Shown: piece after piece, positions 25,020 to 35,908 of the stretch
Numbering within the stretch: the stretch's first letter is position 1
Layout of the letters: each line of letters opens with the position of its first letter
NCBI GenBank assembly: GCA_021794575.1
Contig: JAJYQO010000029.1
Coordinates: 1 to 37,975, forward strand
From: Pseudomonadota bacterium
GTDB taxonomy: Bacteria > Pseudomonadota > Gammaproteobacteria > Xanthomonadales > Rhodanobacteraceae
DNA length: 37,975 nucleotides
Direction: 5' to 3'
Position numbers and translations under genes: made by a program
Notes under the pieces: model-generated
Seen by the model: the letters and a program-made list of their open reading frames with translations, nothing else
Told to the model about the DNA's origin: nothing
The model's database searches: none

Positions 25020-25163
25020 GCGTCATCCCTGAATTGACGGGAACACGCTATTACGAATCGGTAATCACGATGCTGAAATAGCCGACAAATGGATTAACTG
25101 CAACGATGAACGGCAGTCACTGCAAAGAAGCACGCCGCGCAACACGATCGTGCCGCGCCGCAA
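25020..25163 (-). promoter_or_regulatory. Upstream region of the minor pilin operon, with two inverted repeats
   Basis: The gap between ispH and fimT is noticeably AT-richer than its surroundings. It holds ATTAC-N6-GTAAT at 25050-25065, about 30 bp before the fimT start, and a perfect palindrome CACGATCGTG at 25143-25152. Either may be an operator. A weak sigma70-like pair (TTGCAG, 17 bases, TATTTC) is present in between. In Pseudomonas this operon is under AlgR control, which is not proven here. Confidence 0.4.
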
Positions 25164-26099
25164 TCAGGCCCGAAGCTCGCGCGGCAGCGCGAAAGTGATG
25201 GTTTCGGCGGCGCCGGAAAGTTCATGCACGACGCTGGCGCCGACGCTCCGAAGGTGTTCGATCACCGCACGCACAAGCTGCTCCGGCGCGGACGCGCCGG
25301 CGGTCAGACCGATGCGCGGCTTGCCGGCCAGCCAGGTCGGATCGATGGATTCGGGTCCGTCGATCAAATACGACGGCACGCCCTGCTTCTCGGCCAGTTC
25401 GCGCAGGCGGTTGGAGTTGGAGCTGCTGGCCGATCCCACCACCAGCACCAGATCCACCTGGGCGGCGAGCGCGCGCACGGCATCCTGGCGATTCTGCGTG
25501 GCGTAGCAGATATCGTCCTTGCGCGGACCTTCGATGTGCGGAAAACGCGCGCGCAGGGCAGCGACGATGGCGTGGGTATCGTCCACCGACAGCGTGGTCT
25601 GGGTGACGTAGGCAACGTTCTGCGGTTGCCCCAGCACCAGTCCGGCGACATCGGCCACCGATTCGACCAGATAGATGCGCCCGCGGTAGCCGGCCTGCCA
25701 CTGGCCCATCGTGCCCTCCACTTCGGGATGTCCGGCGTGCCCCACCAGCACCACGTCCTGGCCCATGCGCCCGAGGCGGGATACCTCCATGTGCACCTTG
25801 GTCACCAGCGGGCAGGTGGCGTCGAACACGCGCAGTCCGCGCGCCTCGGCCTGCCGGCGCACCGTCTGCGGCACGCCGTGCGCGCTGAAGATCAGCACCG
25901 CGCCGTCCGGCACGTCGGCCAGATCCTCGATGAAGATCGCTCCGCGCGCGCGCAATCCCTCGACCACGAAACGGTTGTGCACCACCTCGTGGCGCACGTA
26001 GATGGGTGCGCCGTAGGCATCGAGCGCGCGCTCGACGATGGCGATGGCGCGGTCGACGCCGGCGCAGAAACCGCGCGGGTTGGCAAGAATCACATCCAC
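25164..26099 (-). CDS. ispH: 4-hydroxy-3-methylbut-2-enyl diphosphate reductase
   Basis: The last enzyme of the MEP pathway; it reduces HMBPP to IPP and DMAPP using a 4Fe-4S cluster. The product is 311 aa (E. coli 316). The three cluster ligands are Cys12 (GFCAG), Cys96 (DATCPLV) and Cys198 (DICYATQ). The active-site residues His41, His74, His124 and Glu126 (GHPEVEGT) are all in their expected positions. The start is GTG at 26099, with GAGG upstream; no ATG lies closer. Last gene of murJ-ribF-ileS-lspA-ispH. Confidence 0.96.
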   Translation of the reverse strand: MDVILANPRGFCAGVDRAIAIVERALDAYGAPIYVRHEVVHNRFVVEGLRARGAIFIEDLADVPDGAVLIFSAHGVPQTVRRQAEARGLRVFDATCPLVTKVHMEVSRLGRMGQDVVLVGHAGHPEVEGTMGQWQAGYRGRIYLVESVADVAGLVLGQPQNVAYVTQTTLSVDDTHAIVAALRARFPHIEGPRKDDICYATQNRQDAVRALAAQVDLVLVVGSASSSNSNRLRELAEKQGVPSYLIDGPESIDPTWLAGKPRIGLTAGASAPEQLVRAVIEHLRSVGASVVHELSGAAETITFALPRELRA

Positions 26100-26127
26100 G
26101 CCGCAAACCTCGGAGAACCGGAGAGCA

Positions 26128-26628
26128 TTATCGCCCGCCGCCGGCACGGTCGCCGGACAGCGCAAACCACACCAGCAGCACCGCGCCCACGGTAATCGCC
26201 GAATCGGCGACGTTGAAGGCCGGGTAATACCAGTCGTTGCGCCAATGCACCAGGATGAAATCCACCACGCGGCCCAGGCGCAGCCGGTCGATCAAATTGC
26301 CCAGTGCACCGCCGATGATCAGCGCGAACGGCAGCGCGCTGCGCCAGGCGCCGCGCGGCGTGCGCGCCAGCGCCACGGTCAGCGCTGCGCTGATGCCTAC
26401 GGCCAGCGCGGTGAACAACCAGCGCTGCCAGCCATCGGCGCCGGCCAGGAAATTGAAGGCGGCACCGCGGTTGAAGGCCAGCGTCAGATCGAGCAGGTGC
26501 GGGATCAGTACCCGAGTCCGGCCCGGCGCGAAATGCGCCACGACCAGCACCTTGGTCAGCTGGTCCAGCGCGATCACCGCCGCCGACAGCAGCAGCCACG
26601 GCAGGGCATTGCGACGCAGCGGCGACAC
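26128..26628 (-). CDS. lspA: Lipoprotein signal peptidase (signal peptidase II)
   Basis: An inner-membrane aspartyl protease that removes the signal peptide from prolipoproteins after lipidation. The product is 166 aa (E. coli 164), with four hydrophobic segments. The catalytic Asp pair is Asp123 (VVDFI) and Asp142 (NVADS). The conserved FNRGAAFNF and GNLIDR motifs are present. The GTG at 26628, 11 bp after the ileS stop, is the most likely start; its ribosome binding site is weak, so coupling to ileS is likely. ispH follows after 28 bp; the fkpB gene often found between them in enterobacteria is absent. Confidence 0.93.
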   Translation of the reverse strand: MSPLRRNALPWLLLSAAVIALDQLTKVLVVAHFAPGRTRVLIPHLLDLTLAFNRGAAFNFLAGADGWQRWLFTALAVGISAALTVALARTPRGAWRSALPFALIIGGALGNLIDRLRLGRVVDFILVHWRNDWYYPAFNVADSAITVGAVLLVWFALSGDRAGGGR

Positions 26629-26639
26629 GGCACGCGCGC

Positions 26640-29531
26640 TCAGAAGAAGCGCCGGTCTTCGCCCGGCCCCTCGACGTTGTCCACGCAACGCCCACACAGC
26701 TCGGGATGAGCCGCGTGCGTACCGACGTCCGCGCGGTGGTGCCAGCAGCGCACGCACTTGGGCGCGGTGCTGCGTCGCACGTCCGTCCACAGCTGGTGAT
26801 CTCCGACGCGCAGGCCGCTGGCCGTGGCACGTTCGGGCCGCTCGGCCAGCGGATGCAACGTGAAATCGGAGGTAATGAAGAAAAAGCGCAGTTCGTCGGC
26901 CATGTCGGCATACCGGCGCAGGAAATGGTCGTCGCAATAGATGTCCACGGCCACCTCCAGCGAGGCACCGACTTCCTTATTCGCGCGCATGGTCTCGATC
27001 TCGCCACTGACGCGGGCACGCAACGCCAGTAGGTCGCCCCAAAAAGCGGCGTCGCGCGCCGGCGACGCGGTGCCCCCCAGGCCTTCGTACCAGGTTTCGA
27101 ACAGCACGCTCCCGTCGCGCGCGCCGGGCAGGTGGCTCCAGATCTCCTCGCCGGTGAAGGCCAGCACCGGCGCCAGCCAGCGCACCATCGCCTCGATGAT
27201 GCGGAACATCGCGCTCTGCGCGCTGCGCCGACCGCGGCTGTCGGCCGGCATCGTGTACAGGCGGTCCTTGGTGATGTCGAGGTACAGCGCGCCCAGTTCG
27301 TTGGTGCAGAAGTTCTGCACGCGCTGTACCACGTCGCTGAAGTCGTAGCGGTCGTAAGCCGCTACCACCTGCTGCTGCACCGCCGCGGCCTGCGCGATGG
27401 CCCACTGGTCGAGCAGCAGGCACTCGGCCACCGGCAGCAGGTGACGCGCCGGATCGAAGCCATCGAGGTTGGCCAGCAGGAACCGGCAGGTGTTGCGAAT
27501 GCGCCGGTAGCTGTCGGTGACGCGCTGCAGAATCTGCTCCGAGAGCGACATCTCGTTGCGGTAATCGGCGGAGGCGATCCACAGGCGCAGGATGTCGGCG
27601 CCGAGCCGGTTCATCACGTCCTGCGGCTCGATGCCGTTGCCCAGCGACTTGGACATCTTGCGGCCCTGCGCATCGACGGTGAAGCCGTGCGTCAGCACCT
27701 GGTCGTAGGGCGCGTGCCCGGTCATCGCCGCGCCTGTCAGCAGCGAGGACTGGAACCAGCCGCGGTGCTGGTCCGAGCCCTCCAGGTACATCACGCGGTA
27801 CTCGGTCTGCTCGCCGCGCGCCAACTCCGGCCGCGCAGCGACCACGCAGGCGTGACTGACGCCGGAATCGAACCAGACGTCCAGCACATCGGTGACCTTC
27901 TCGTAGCGATCAGCCTCGTCGCCCAGCAGTTCGCGCGCATCCAGCGCCGCCCAGGCGTCGATGCCGCCCTGCTCGACGCGCTTCGCGACCTGCTCCAGCA
28001 GTTCGACCGAGCGCGGATGCGGCTCGCCCGTGGCCTTGTCGGCAAACAGCGCGATCGGCACACCCCAGGTGCGCTGGCGCGAGATGCACCAGTCCGGGCG
28101 CTCGGCGACCATGCCATGGATGCGCGCCGCGCCCCATTCCGGGAACCACTGCACATCGTTCGTGATGGCGGCCAACGCGTCCGCGCGCAGACCGGCGACG
28201 TCCATGCCGATGAACCACTGCGGCGTGGCGCGGAAGATCACCGGCGTCCTGTGTCGCCAGCAATGGGGATAACTGTGGCGCAGGGGCACATGCGCCAGCA
28301 GCACGCCGCGCTCGCGCAGAGTCTCGACGATGGTGGCGTTGGCCTTCCACACATGCTGACCGGCGAACAGCCCGGTGGCGGGCAGGAACACGCCCCTGCC
28401 ATCCACCGGATTCACCACCGGCAGGCCGTAGAGCTGGCCCACGGCGAAGTCCTCCTGGCCGTGGCCCGGCGCGGTGTGCACGGCGCCGGTGCCGTCCTCG
28501 GCGGAGACATGGTCGCCCAGGATCAGCGGCACTTGGCGGTCGTCGAAGGGATGCCGCAGCAGGGTCAGCGGCTGGCCGGGGCGGCCGGTGAGATCCGATC
28601 CATGCACAGGCTTCCCGTGACGGATCGATGCCGGAGAATCTCCCTCGATCGCTCCATAACGCTTTGCGCAGACATCCGCCAAGAGCGTGCTGACCACGAG
28701 CAGAACGCGACGCCCATTCCGGGGCGGACCGGAAATGAGGCTGTAGTCAAGGTCGGCATTCAGCGCCACCGCCTGATTGGCCGGCAGCGTCCACGGCGTG
28801 GTGGTCCAGATCGGCACGGCGACGATGGCATCGCCCGCATCCACACCGAAGCGCGCCGCCAGCGCCTTGCCATCGACGGCATCGAAGGCCACGTCGATCG
28901 CCGGCGAGTCCTTGTCCTGGTATTCGATCTCGGCCTCGGCCAGCGCCGAGCCGCAGTCGAAACACCAGTGCACCGGCTTGAAGCCGCGGATGACGTGGCC
29001 GCGCTCGACGATCGTCGCCAGCGCGCGCAGCATGCCGGCTTCGTAGCTGAAATCCATGGTGCGGTAGGGCCGCTCCCAGTCGCCGAGCACCCCGAGGCGC
29101 TTGAAATCGGCGCGCTGCAGTTCGATCTGGGCGGCGGCGTATTCGCGGCACTTCTGCCGGAATGCCGCGGCATCGAGCTTGTCGCCGGCCTTGCCGAATT
29201 TCCTCTCGACGGCGATCTCGATCGGCAGGCCGTGGCAGTCCCAGCCCGGCACGTAGGGCGCACGGTAGCCGGCCAGCAGGCGCGAGCGCACCACGATGTC
29301 CTTGAGGATCTTGTTGACCGCGTGCCCCAGATGGATCGCGCCGTTGGCGTAGGGTGGGCCGTCGTGCAGGATGAAGGTCTTTTCACGCTGCGCGGTGCGC
29401 AGCTGGATTTGCGCGTAGCGCCGGGCGGCATCCCACTGCGCCAGCCAGGCCGGTTCGCGCTTGGGCAAGTCGCCACGCATGGGGAAATCGGTTTGCGGCA
29501 GCTGCAAGGTGGCTTTGTAATCCATGCTCAC
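26640..29531 (-). CDS. ileS: Isoleucyl-tRNA synthetase
   Basis: Charges tRNA-Ile in the cytoplasm. The product is 963 aa (E. coli 938). Class I signatures are [11 protein letters not shown] (HLGH at 67-70) and KMSKS at about 624-628. The CP1 editing domain lies between them. The C-terminus has a zinc-finger pair, CVRCW and CGRC, near residues 917-948. The GTG at 29531 gives VSMDYKATL, which lines up with the usual MSxDYKxTL; the ATG two codons later is an alternative. Second-to-last large gene of the operon, 8 bp from ribF and 11 bp from lspA. Confidence 0.97.
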   Translation of the reverse strand: MSMDYKATLQLPQTDFPMRGDLPKREPAWLAQWDAARRYAQIQLRTAQREKTFILHDGPPYANGAIHLGHAVNKILKDIVVRSRLLAGYRAPYVPGWDCHGLPIEIAVERKFGKAGDKLDAAAFRQKCREYAAAQIELQRADFKRLGVLGDWERPYRTMDFSYEAGMLRALATIVERGHVIRGFKPVHWCFDCGSALAEAEIEYQDKDSPAIDVAFDAVDGKALAARFGVDAGDAIVAVPIWTTTPWTLPANQAVALNADLDYSLISGPPRNGRRVLLVVSTLLADVCAKRYGAIEGDSPASIRHGKPVHGSDLTGRPGQPLTLLRHPFDDRQVPLILGDHVSAEDGTGAVHTAPGHGQEDFAVGQLYGLPVVNPVDGRGVFLPATGLFAGQHVWKANATIVETLRERGVLLAHVPLRHSYPHCWRHRTPVIFRATPQWFIGMDVAGLRADALAAITNDVQWFPEWGAARIHGMVAERPDWCISRQRTWGVPIALFADKATGEPHPRSVELLEQVAKRVEQGGIDAWAALDARELLGDEADRYEKVTDVLDVWFDSGVSHACVVAARPELARGEQTEYRVMYLEGSDQHRGWFQSSLLTGAAMTGHAPYDQVLTHGFTVDAQGRKMSKSLGNGIEPQDVMNRLGADILRLWIASADYRNEMSLSEQILQRVTDSYRRIRNTCRFLLANLDGFDPARHLLPVAECLLLDQWAIAQAAAVQQQVVAAYDRYDFSDVVQRVQNFCTNELGALYLDITKDRLYTMPADSRGRRSAQSAMFRIIEAMVRWLAPVLAFTGEEIWSHLPGARDGSVLFETWYEGLGGTASPARDAAFWGDLLALRARVSGEIETMRANKEVGASLEVAVDIYCDDHFLRRYADMADELRFFFITSDFTLHPLAERPERATASGLRVGDHQLWTDVRRSTAPKCVRCWHHRADVGTHAAHPELCGRCVDNVEGPGEDRRFF

Positions 29532-29539
29532 GGGCGGGC

Positions 29540-30484
29540 TCAGGCGGAAATGGGGAAAGAAAGGGCGAGCACATCGCGCGCGGCGGCCGCGTCGCGATGC
29601 ATCTGGCGGGTCAAAGCGTCGAGATCGGCGAATTTTTCCTCGTCGCGCAGCTTGGCCACGAATTCGACCGACACGTGACGGCCGTAGAGATCACCCGCAT
29701 AGTCGAACAGATGCGCCTCCAACAGCACCTCGCGGCCGCCCACGGTAGGCCGCAGGCCCAGGCTGGCGACGCCGGGCATAGCATGCCCGGCCACACCATG
29801 CACACGCACCGCGAAGATGCCGCGGATCGGACTGACGCGCCGGCCCAGACGGATATTGGCGGTGGGAAAACCCAGCACGCGGCCCAGTTGCTGGCCGCGC
29901 AGCACGCGTCCGCCGATCGTGAAGGGCCGGCCCAGCAGGGCGGCGGCGGCGGCGAAATCGCCGCCGGCCAGCGCCGCGCGGATGGCGCTGCTGGAGATGC
30001 GCCGGCCGGCGTGTTCGTGCGTTTCCAGCGGGTGCGCGGCAAAGCCCGCTTCGGCACCCATGCGTCGCAGCAGCGCCAGATCGCCACCGCGCGCGTGCCC
30101 GAAGCGGAAGTCCTCGCCCACCCACACCTCGCGCGCGCCACAGCGGGACAACAATGCCCGGCGCACGAAATCCTCGGCGGACAGCGCCGCCAGCGCCGCA
30201 TTGAAACGCAGCAGCAGCGCGGCCTGCATGCCGGCCGCGGCCAGACCTTCGATCTTGTCGCGCACCGAGCCCAGCCGCGGCAGCGGCGCGCGCGCAAAGA
30301 ACGCGCGCGGCAGCGGCTCGAAACTGATCGCCAGCGGCATCAGGCCCAGCGCATCGGCGCGCTCGCGCACGCGTGCCAGCAGCGCCTGGTGGCCGCGGTG
30401 CAGGCCATCCAGCGCGCCCACCGCCACCACGCTGCCATGCGGCGCCAGGCAAGGACCCGCGAGATCCCGGGCAAGATGCATCAT
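29540..30484 (-). CDS. ribF: Bifunctional riboflavin kinase / FAD synthetase
   Basis: Makes FMN from riboflavin and then FAD. The product is 314 aa (E. coli 313). The N-terminal nucleotidyltransferase motif reads [10 protein letters not shown], with Leu in place of the usual Phe of G-x-FDG-x-H-x-GH. ISSSAIR follows at about 165. The C-terminal flavokinase domain has [11 protein letters not shown] and the later RPTVGG and EAHLFDY motifs. The two start codons are adjacent (ATGATG at 30484 and 30481), without a clear ribosome binding site. It lies 32 bp after murJ and 8 bp before ileS, the same order as in enterobacteria and pseudomonads. Confidence 0.94.
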   Translation of the reverse strand: MMHLARDLAGPCLAPHGSVVAVGALDGLHRGHQALLARVRERADALGLMPLAISFEPLPRAFFARAPLPRLGSVRDKIEGLAAAGMQAALLLRFNAALAALSAEDFVRRALLSRCGAREVWVGEDFRFGHARGGDLALLRRMGAEAGFAAHPLETHEHAGRRISSSAIRAALAGGDFAAAAALLGRPFTIGGRVLRGQQLGRVLGFPTANIRLGRRVSPIRGIFAVRVHGVAGHAMPGVASLGLRPTVGGREVLLEAHLFDYAGDLYGRHVSVEFVAKLRDEEKFADLDALTRQMHRDAAAARDVLALSFPISA

Positions 30485-30516
30485 CGAACGAGTATGGTGC
30501 AGTGCCACAGCCCGCC

Positions 30517-32130
30517 TCAAGCCTCGCGCAATTCGCGCATCCGGAAGCCCAGCGCGAACAGCGCCGCGAGATAAGCGCCGCCACCCGCCGCCAGCAGCGC
30601 CAGCAGCCGCCACAGCCGCACCCATGCCGGCGGCGTGGTCCAGTCCGGCCACAGCCAGCGCCCCAACAGCAGCACCACGACCAGCAGCGCGCAGGCCAGC
30701 AGCGTGCGGCCCAGATGCCGTGCCCAGCCGGGCTGCGCCCGGTACACGCCCTGCCGGCGCAGCGCCAACCACAGTTGCGTCAGATTGAGGTAGCCCGCCA
30801 ATGCGCTGGCCGCGCCCAGCGCCATGTGCAGTCCGGGCACGCGCGCCAGGCCGTCGATCAGACCGTGGTCGAGATCGGCCGGCGCGTGCCACCAGGCGAA
30901 CAGCGCGAGCACGAAGATGATGTTCAGCGCCATGTTGACGAGCATGGCGACCACCGCCGCGCGCACCGGCGTGCGCGTGTCCTGGCGCGCGTAGAACGCC
31001 GGCGCCAGCACCTTGACCAGCGCGAAAGCCGGCAGTCCGCAACTGAGCGTGGTCAGCGACAGCGTGGCCATGTCGGTGTCGAAGGCGTTGTAGCGGCCGT
31101 GCTGGAACAGCGTGGCGATCATCGGCTTGGCCAGCAGCACCAGCGCCAGCGCGGCCGGCAACGCGATCAGCAGCGCCGTGCGCAGGCCCCAGTCCAGCGC
31201 GCGCTGGAAACCCTCGCGGTCGGTGCCCTGATGGTGCCGCGCCAGCGTCGGCAGGATCACCGTGCCCAGCGCCACGCCGAACACGCCCAGCGGGAACTCC
31301 ATCAGCCGGTCGGACAGCGCCAGCCAGGTCTGCGAACCCACGAACAGGAACGAGGCGATCACCGTGTCCAGCAGCAGGTTGATCTGCGCCACCGACGACC
31401 CGAACAGCGTGGGCAGCATCAGCCGCATGATCTTGCGCACGTCGGCGTGCGCGACGCCCCAGCGCGGCCACGACAGCACGCCCAGCCGCGCCAGCGCCGG
31501 CAGCTGTATCAGCAGTTGCAGCACACCCGCGGCCAGGATGGCCCAGGCCAGCGCGCTGATCGGGATCGCCAGGTGCGGCGCCAGCCACAGCGCGCCGGCG
31601 ATCATGCACAGGTTGAGGATCACCGGCGTGAACGCGGCCAGCGCGAACTTGTGATACGCGTTGAGCACGCCGGCCGCCAGCGCCGTCAGCGAGACCAACA
31701 GCAGGAACGGGAAGGTGATGCGCAGCAGATGCGCGGTGAGCTGCAGCCGCGCCGGATCGTCGCCCAGGCCGGGCGCGAACACGTGCACCAGCAGCGGCGC
31801 GCCCCAGATGCCCAGCGCCGTGATCACCAGCAGCACTCCGCCCAGCGTGCCCGCCACACGCGCCACGAACTGCTTCAGCGCGGCCTCGTCGCCGCGCGCG
31901 CGCACCTCCGCGAACACCGGCACGAAGGCCAGCGAGAACGCTCCCTCGGCGAACAGCCGGCGCATGAAGTTGGGAATGCGGAACGCCACCCAGAACGCAT
32001 CCGTCGCCGCGTTGGCACCGAACACCGAGGCGATCACCGTCTCGCGCAACAACCCCAGCACGCGCGAAAGGAAGGTCATGCCGCTGAACGAGGCCAGGCC
32101 GCGCAGCAGGCTGGGACGTTGCGCCGTCAT
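30517..32130 (-). CDS. murJ: Lipid II flippase MurJ
   Basis: Moves lipid II across the inner membrane for peptidoglycan synthesis (formerly MviN). The product is 537 aa, with about 14 hydrophobic segments. Family signatures include [16 protein letters not shown] at the N-terminus, [25 protein letters not shown] and [19 protein letters not shown]. The ATG at 32130 starts [12 protein letters not shown]. First gene of the murJ-ribF-ileS-lspA-ispH operon and divergent from rpsT; no clear promoter was seen on its side. Confidence 0.95.
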   Translation of the reverse strand: MTAQRPSLLRGLASFSGMTFLSRVLGLLRETVIASVFGANAATDAFWVAFRIPNFMRRLFAEGAFSLAFVPVFAEVRARGDEAALKQFVARVAGTLGGVLLVITALGIWGAPLLVHVFAPGLGDDPARLQLTAHLLRITFPFLLLVSLTALAAGVLNAYHKFALAAFTPVILNLCMIAGALWLAPHLAIPISALAWAILAAGVLQLLIQLPALARLGVLSWPRWGVAHADVRKIMRLMLPTLFGSSVAQINLLLDTVIASFLFVGSQTWLALSDRLMEFPLGVFGVALGTVILPTLARHHQGTDREGFQRALDWGLRTALLIALPAALALVLLAKPMIATLFQHGRYNAFDTDMATLSLTTLSCGLPAFALVKVLAPAFYARQDTRTPVRAAVVAMLVNMALNIIFVLALFAWWHAPADLDHGLIDGLARVPGLHMALGAASALAGYLNLTQLWLALRRQGVYRAQPGWARHLGRTLLACALLVVVLLLGRWLWPDWTTPPAWVRLWRLLALLAAGGGAYLAALFALGFRMRELREA

Positions 32131-32226
32131 GCCGCGGCCTTGCGCGAGGCGGTGCCCGCAACCCGGAATGCGTGCCCCGATGCAGCGGCGCGGGCGCGAC
32201 GGGCGGTGCGGGTGCCCGCACGGCGA

Positions 32227-32255
32227 TTGACCGTGTCGCCCTGCTCCAGCATAAT
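32227..32255 (+). promoter_or_regulatory. rpsT promoter
   Basis: TTGACC (32227-32232) and CATAAT (32250-32255) are separated by exactly 17 bases, each matching consensus at five of six positions. It lies 39 bp upstream of the rpsT start. Confidence 0.75.
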
Positions 32256-32294
32256 TTCGCTCTTTTCCAACGCATCCGCCTCCGGAGTCTTCCC

Positions 32295-32558
32295 TTGGCC
32301 AACATCAAGTCCGCCAAAAAGCGTGCGCGCCAGTCCGAACAGCGGCGCATGCGCAACGCCAGCGCCCGCTCCATGGTGCGTTCGGCGATCAAGAAAGTCG
32401 TCAAGGCCATCGAGGCCAAGGACAAGGCCGCCGCCGTGGCCGCCTATCAGGCCGCCGAGCCGGTGATGGACCGCCAGGCGTCGCGCGGGCTGATCCACAA
32501 GAACAAGGCCTCCCGCCACAAGAGCCGGCTGAGCGCGCACATCAAAGCGCTGGGCTGA
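32295..32558 (+). CDS. rpsT: 30S ribosomal protein S20
   Basis: Binds 16S rRNA in the small subunit. The product is 87 aa, the same length as E. coli S20. It begins [18 protein letters not shown] and ends [11 protein letters not shown]. The start codon is TTG at 32295, with CGGAG eight bases upstream; no in-frame ATG gives the family N-terminus. A UUG start is also used by E. coli rpsT, where it is part of autogenous control by S20, so the same may hold here. It is monocistronic, with a good promoter and a terminator, divergent from murJ. Confidence 0.96.
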   Translation: MANIKSAKKRARQSEQRRMRNASARSMVRSAIKKVVKAIEAKDKAAAVAAYQAAEPVMDRQASRGLIHKNKASRHKSRLSAHIKALG

Positions 32559-32585
32559 TTCCAGCGCCCGTCGCGCCATGACGAG

Positions 32586-32610
32586 AAGGCCGGCGCCCGC
32601 CGGCCTTTTT
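32586..32610 (+). terminator. Rho-independent terminator of rpsT
   Basis: AAGGCCGGC and GCCGGCCTT form a nine-pair stem around a GCCC loop, followed by TTTTT, 27 bp after the rpsT stop. obgE converges from the right and ends at 32621; on the minus strand the hairpin is followed by a poorer T tract. Confidence 0.85.
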
Positions 32611-32620
32611 GTTGCCCGCT

Positions 32621-34058
<1,438 letters not shown>

Positions 34059-34075
34059 GACGGTTGCTCCTTCGC

Positions 34076-34390
34076 TCAGCCGGCCTGGATGCCGGTGATC
34101 TCGACTTCGGTGTAGTGCTGCCGGTGGCCCATCTGCTTGCGATGGTGCTTGCGGCGGCGGAATTTGACGATGCGGATCTTGTCGGCGCGGCCGTGCGCGC
34201 GCACCTTGGCGCTGACGCTGGCGCCGGCGACGGTCGGCGCGCCGACCTTGACACCCTCGCCCTCACCCACCATCAGCACCTGTTCGAACCGCACGGTGCT
34301 GTCCACCTCGGCGTCCAGCAGCTCCACGCGCAGGACTTCGCCCTGCATCACGCGGTACTGCTTGCCGCCGGTCACGATGACTGCGTACAT
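34076..34390 (-). CDS. rplU: 50S ribosomal protein L21
   Basis: A large-subunit protein that binds 23S rRNA. The product is 104 aa (E. coli 103), starting [14 protein letters not shown] and containing [24 protein letters not shown] precedes the ATG at 34390. First gene of rplU-rpmA-obgE, with a good promoter at 34433-34462. In many gammaproteobacteria ispB lies divergently upstream of rplU; here that place is taken by an integron. Confidence 0.97.
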   Translation of the reverse strand: MYAVIVTGGKQYRVMQGEVLRVELLDAEVDSTVRFEQVLMVGEGEGVKVGAPTVAGASVSAKVRAHGRADKIRIVKFRRRKHHRKQMGHRQHYTEVEITGIQAG

Positions 34391-34432
34391 GTTGCCCTCG
34401 TATGTCGTTCTTCTGGGAGGAAAAGAAGCGGA

Positions 34433-34462
34433 ATTGTAGCGGCGGCGCGGCGGTGCGGTCAA
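34433..34462 (-). promoter_or_regulatory. rplU-rpmA-obgE promoter
   Basis: On the minus strand TTGACC (34457-34462) and TACAAT (34433-34438) are separated by 18 bases, with five of six matches each, 43 bp upstream of rplU. It lies only 88 bp past the integron integrase relic, on the same strand. Confidence 0.75.
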
Positions 34463-34528
34463 ACGCGGCCTTGCGCTGCCGGACGCGCAGCACGGCGGTA
34501 CGTCGAAGGGCCGGGCCGCAACCTCAGC

Positions 34529-34543
34529 GGCGGGCTTCCCGCC
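34529..34543 (-). terminator. Short hairpin after the integrase relic
   Basis: GGCGGG-CTT-CCCGCC forms a six-pair stem 6 bp after the stop of the integrase relic on the minus strand. There is no T-run. It may insulate rplU from transcription through the integron. Confidence 0.3.
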
Positions 34544-34549
34544 AGACCA

Positions 34550-34843
34550 TCAGCCGCGAGCCGGGTCCAGCGGGCTGCGTACGCCGCCCGCGCCGCGGTT
34601 GAGAACGTGGGTGTAGATCATCGTGGTGGACACGACCTCGCGCGCGCCCATCGTGCGCGGGTGGCGCAGGTCATGTGCCCGAATGAAACGCCGCACCCAG
34701 CCCACATAGGCTTCCTCAGTGCGCAAGGACAAACCGAGTCGACGCATGCAGGCGCGCATCACATCGAGCAGGCGCGGCGGCGGCACGGTGTCGGGCACAC
34801 TTGCTGCTGCGAATTCGGGGTGGGAGGATGCGGACATCGTCAT
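34550..34843 (-). pseudogene. intI: Integron integrase with a large in-frame internal deletion
   Basis: The reading frame has 97 codons against about 320-340 for an integron tyrosine recombinase. Residues 21-70 (PPPRLLDVMRACMRRLGLS through HPRTMGAREV) are the N-terminal DNA-binding part in Xanthomonas-like IntI style. Residues 71-90 jump straight to the extreme C-terminus (VSTTMIYTHVLNRGAGGVRS), including the catalytic Tyr77. The middle, carrying the catalytic Arg, Lys and His residues and the IntI-specific alpha-helix, is gone. The junction is near 34631-34637 and the frame is kept. It cannot be an active recombinase, so the array next to it is presumably frozen unless another integrase acts in trans. 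It is read away from the cassettes, as usual. Confidence 0.9.
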
Positions 34844-35000
34844 CGTCGCAGCAGGGGAATTAGGCTGCCAGATTAGGCGGCGGGTTTAGACGACGTGATG
34901 GCTGGAAGCCGTTGATTCATGTAGGGCTGTTCTGATCGTCAACACCCGCACACACGAATTAGGCGGTGAATCTAGGCTTCACTTCACAACCGAATAGTAG
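34844..35000. promoter_or_regulatory. Candidate attI site and integrase/cassette promoter region
   Basis: The first cassette joins at G35000/T35001 within GTTAGCC. Upstream, a repeated box occurs four times: GAATTAGGC (34857), GATTAGGCGG (34871), GAATTAGGCGG (34956) and GAATCTAGGC (34968). ATTAGGC resembles the core site GTTRRRY, so these are plausible integrase-binding repeats of an attI. The promoters for intI and for the cassettes should also lie here, but no strong -35/-10 pair was found. Confidence 0.6.
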
Positions 35001-35018
35001 TTAGCCAAGGAGAAATCG

Positions 35019-35843
35019 GTGGCATCCACTTCGATTTGCATGTGCCAACTTGATCACATCGATCAGATCATCCACAGGGAAGTTGCGCAGTGCTACCCCA
35101 GATATTGGAACGAAGATCACATCACTTACAGCTGGCTGAGGAAGCTGATTTCCGAGTGGCCGTCTATTGGTCTCGCCCCACATCCGACCACCAGCGTCCA
35201 CTGGGACGCATACAAGATGGATGGAACCCTTGAAGAAGAGAATGGTGATGTCGCCTTCTTGATCGATATCAATTTCGATAATGGCAACACATTGCAAGGT
35301 GTCGGATTCTTAGAGGCAAAAAGAATCTACGGTGGCAGGTTTGCCGCACTAAAGTGGAACCAGCTCCGCTTGCTGAGCTCTAACTCCTCGAACCACCAAC
35401 TATTGCTGTATGACCACAGCCCAATCTTCACACAGTACTCGTTTGGAGCTTGCCTCCCTTGTGGTGACTGCCCCTGCTGCGAAGATCACGGCCCGTACCG
35501 CTGTGAGCGGTCTGAGGTCAGTGCCGCTATCGTGGTGCCCACACTTCACGCGATTGCGTATAAAGAGAAAGGTAAAAAACTGGAGAGTATCGGCCACCGC
35601 CTTTCGGAACAGATTGTGCTCCGATACTTCAGGGGCTTGGATCTTGACTTCGACACTCACCTTGTGACGCGTGTACTCGCTGGGGCAGTTGGCGGCGCTA
35701 AGTTCCTGGCAGTTGCGACGATCCATGTTGGAGACGAAGCAAACCCCTCAGACACAGGTGGCGCTCAGGAACGAAAGCCGATCAAGCCAGATGAAGCCAG
35801 CGGCTACAGATCCCTTGATAGAGATATTCGCAGAGATGGCTAA
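35019..35843 (+). CDS. Cassette 1 protein; possible PD-(D/E)xK-type nuclease
   Basis: The product is 274 aa, starting at GTG 35019 with AAGGAG six to seven bases upstream, 18 bp inside the cassette. I do not recognise the family. Asp83 in VAFLIDINFDNG, followed by GVGFLEAKR (Glu-Ala-Lys, about 96-104) and a WNQLRLL helix, fits the D...ExK...QxxR layout of PD-(D/E)xK nucleases. A cysteine cluster follows (CLPCGDCPCCEDHG, with a later Cys), a likely zinc site. The C-terminal third is helical and ends in polar tail residues. No signal peptide or membrane segment is visible, so it is cytoplasmic. Nuclease activity is an inference from the motif spacing alone. The gene ends six bases inside attC1. 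Confidence 0.75.
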   Translation: MASTSICMCQLDHIDQIIHREVAQCYPRYWNEDHITYSWLRKLISEWPSIGLAPHPTTSVHWDAYKMDGTLEEENGDVAFLIDINFDNGNTLQGVGFLEAKRIYGGRFAALKWNQLRLLSSNSSNHQLLLYDHSPIFTQYSFGACLPCGDCPCCEDHGPYRCERSEVSAAIVVPTLHAIAYKEKGKKLESIGHRLSEQIVLRYFRGLDLDFDTHLVTRVLAGAVGGAKFLAVATIHVGDEANPSDTGGAQERKPIKPDEASGYRSLDRDIRRDG

Positions 35844-35897
35844 CAATTCATTCAAGCTGACGCCGCTTCGCGACGCGGCTTAATTCAGGCGTTAGAG
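35838..35897 (+). other. attC site of cassette 1
   Basis: A 60-bp attC. R'' GGCTAAC (35838-35844), then an L'' region with TTCAAGC, a GC-rich hairpin centre (GCCGCTTCGCGACGCGGC) and R' GTTAGAG (35891-35897). The recombination point is after G35891. R'' is complementary to the GTTAGCC at the start of cassette 1. Confidence 0.92.
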
Positions 35898-35908
35898 CGC
35901 AAGGAAAG

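Noticed and set aside
25139-25155. A sigma54-like GGCAC...TTGC upstream of fimT on the minus strand
   Set aside because: The GG and GC pairs are two bases too far apart for a -24/-12 promoter.
27132-29678. 848-codon plus-strand frame opposite ileS
   Set aside because: Antisense shadow; ileS is certain on the other strand.
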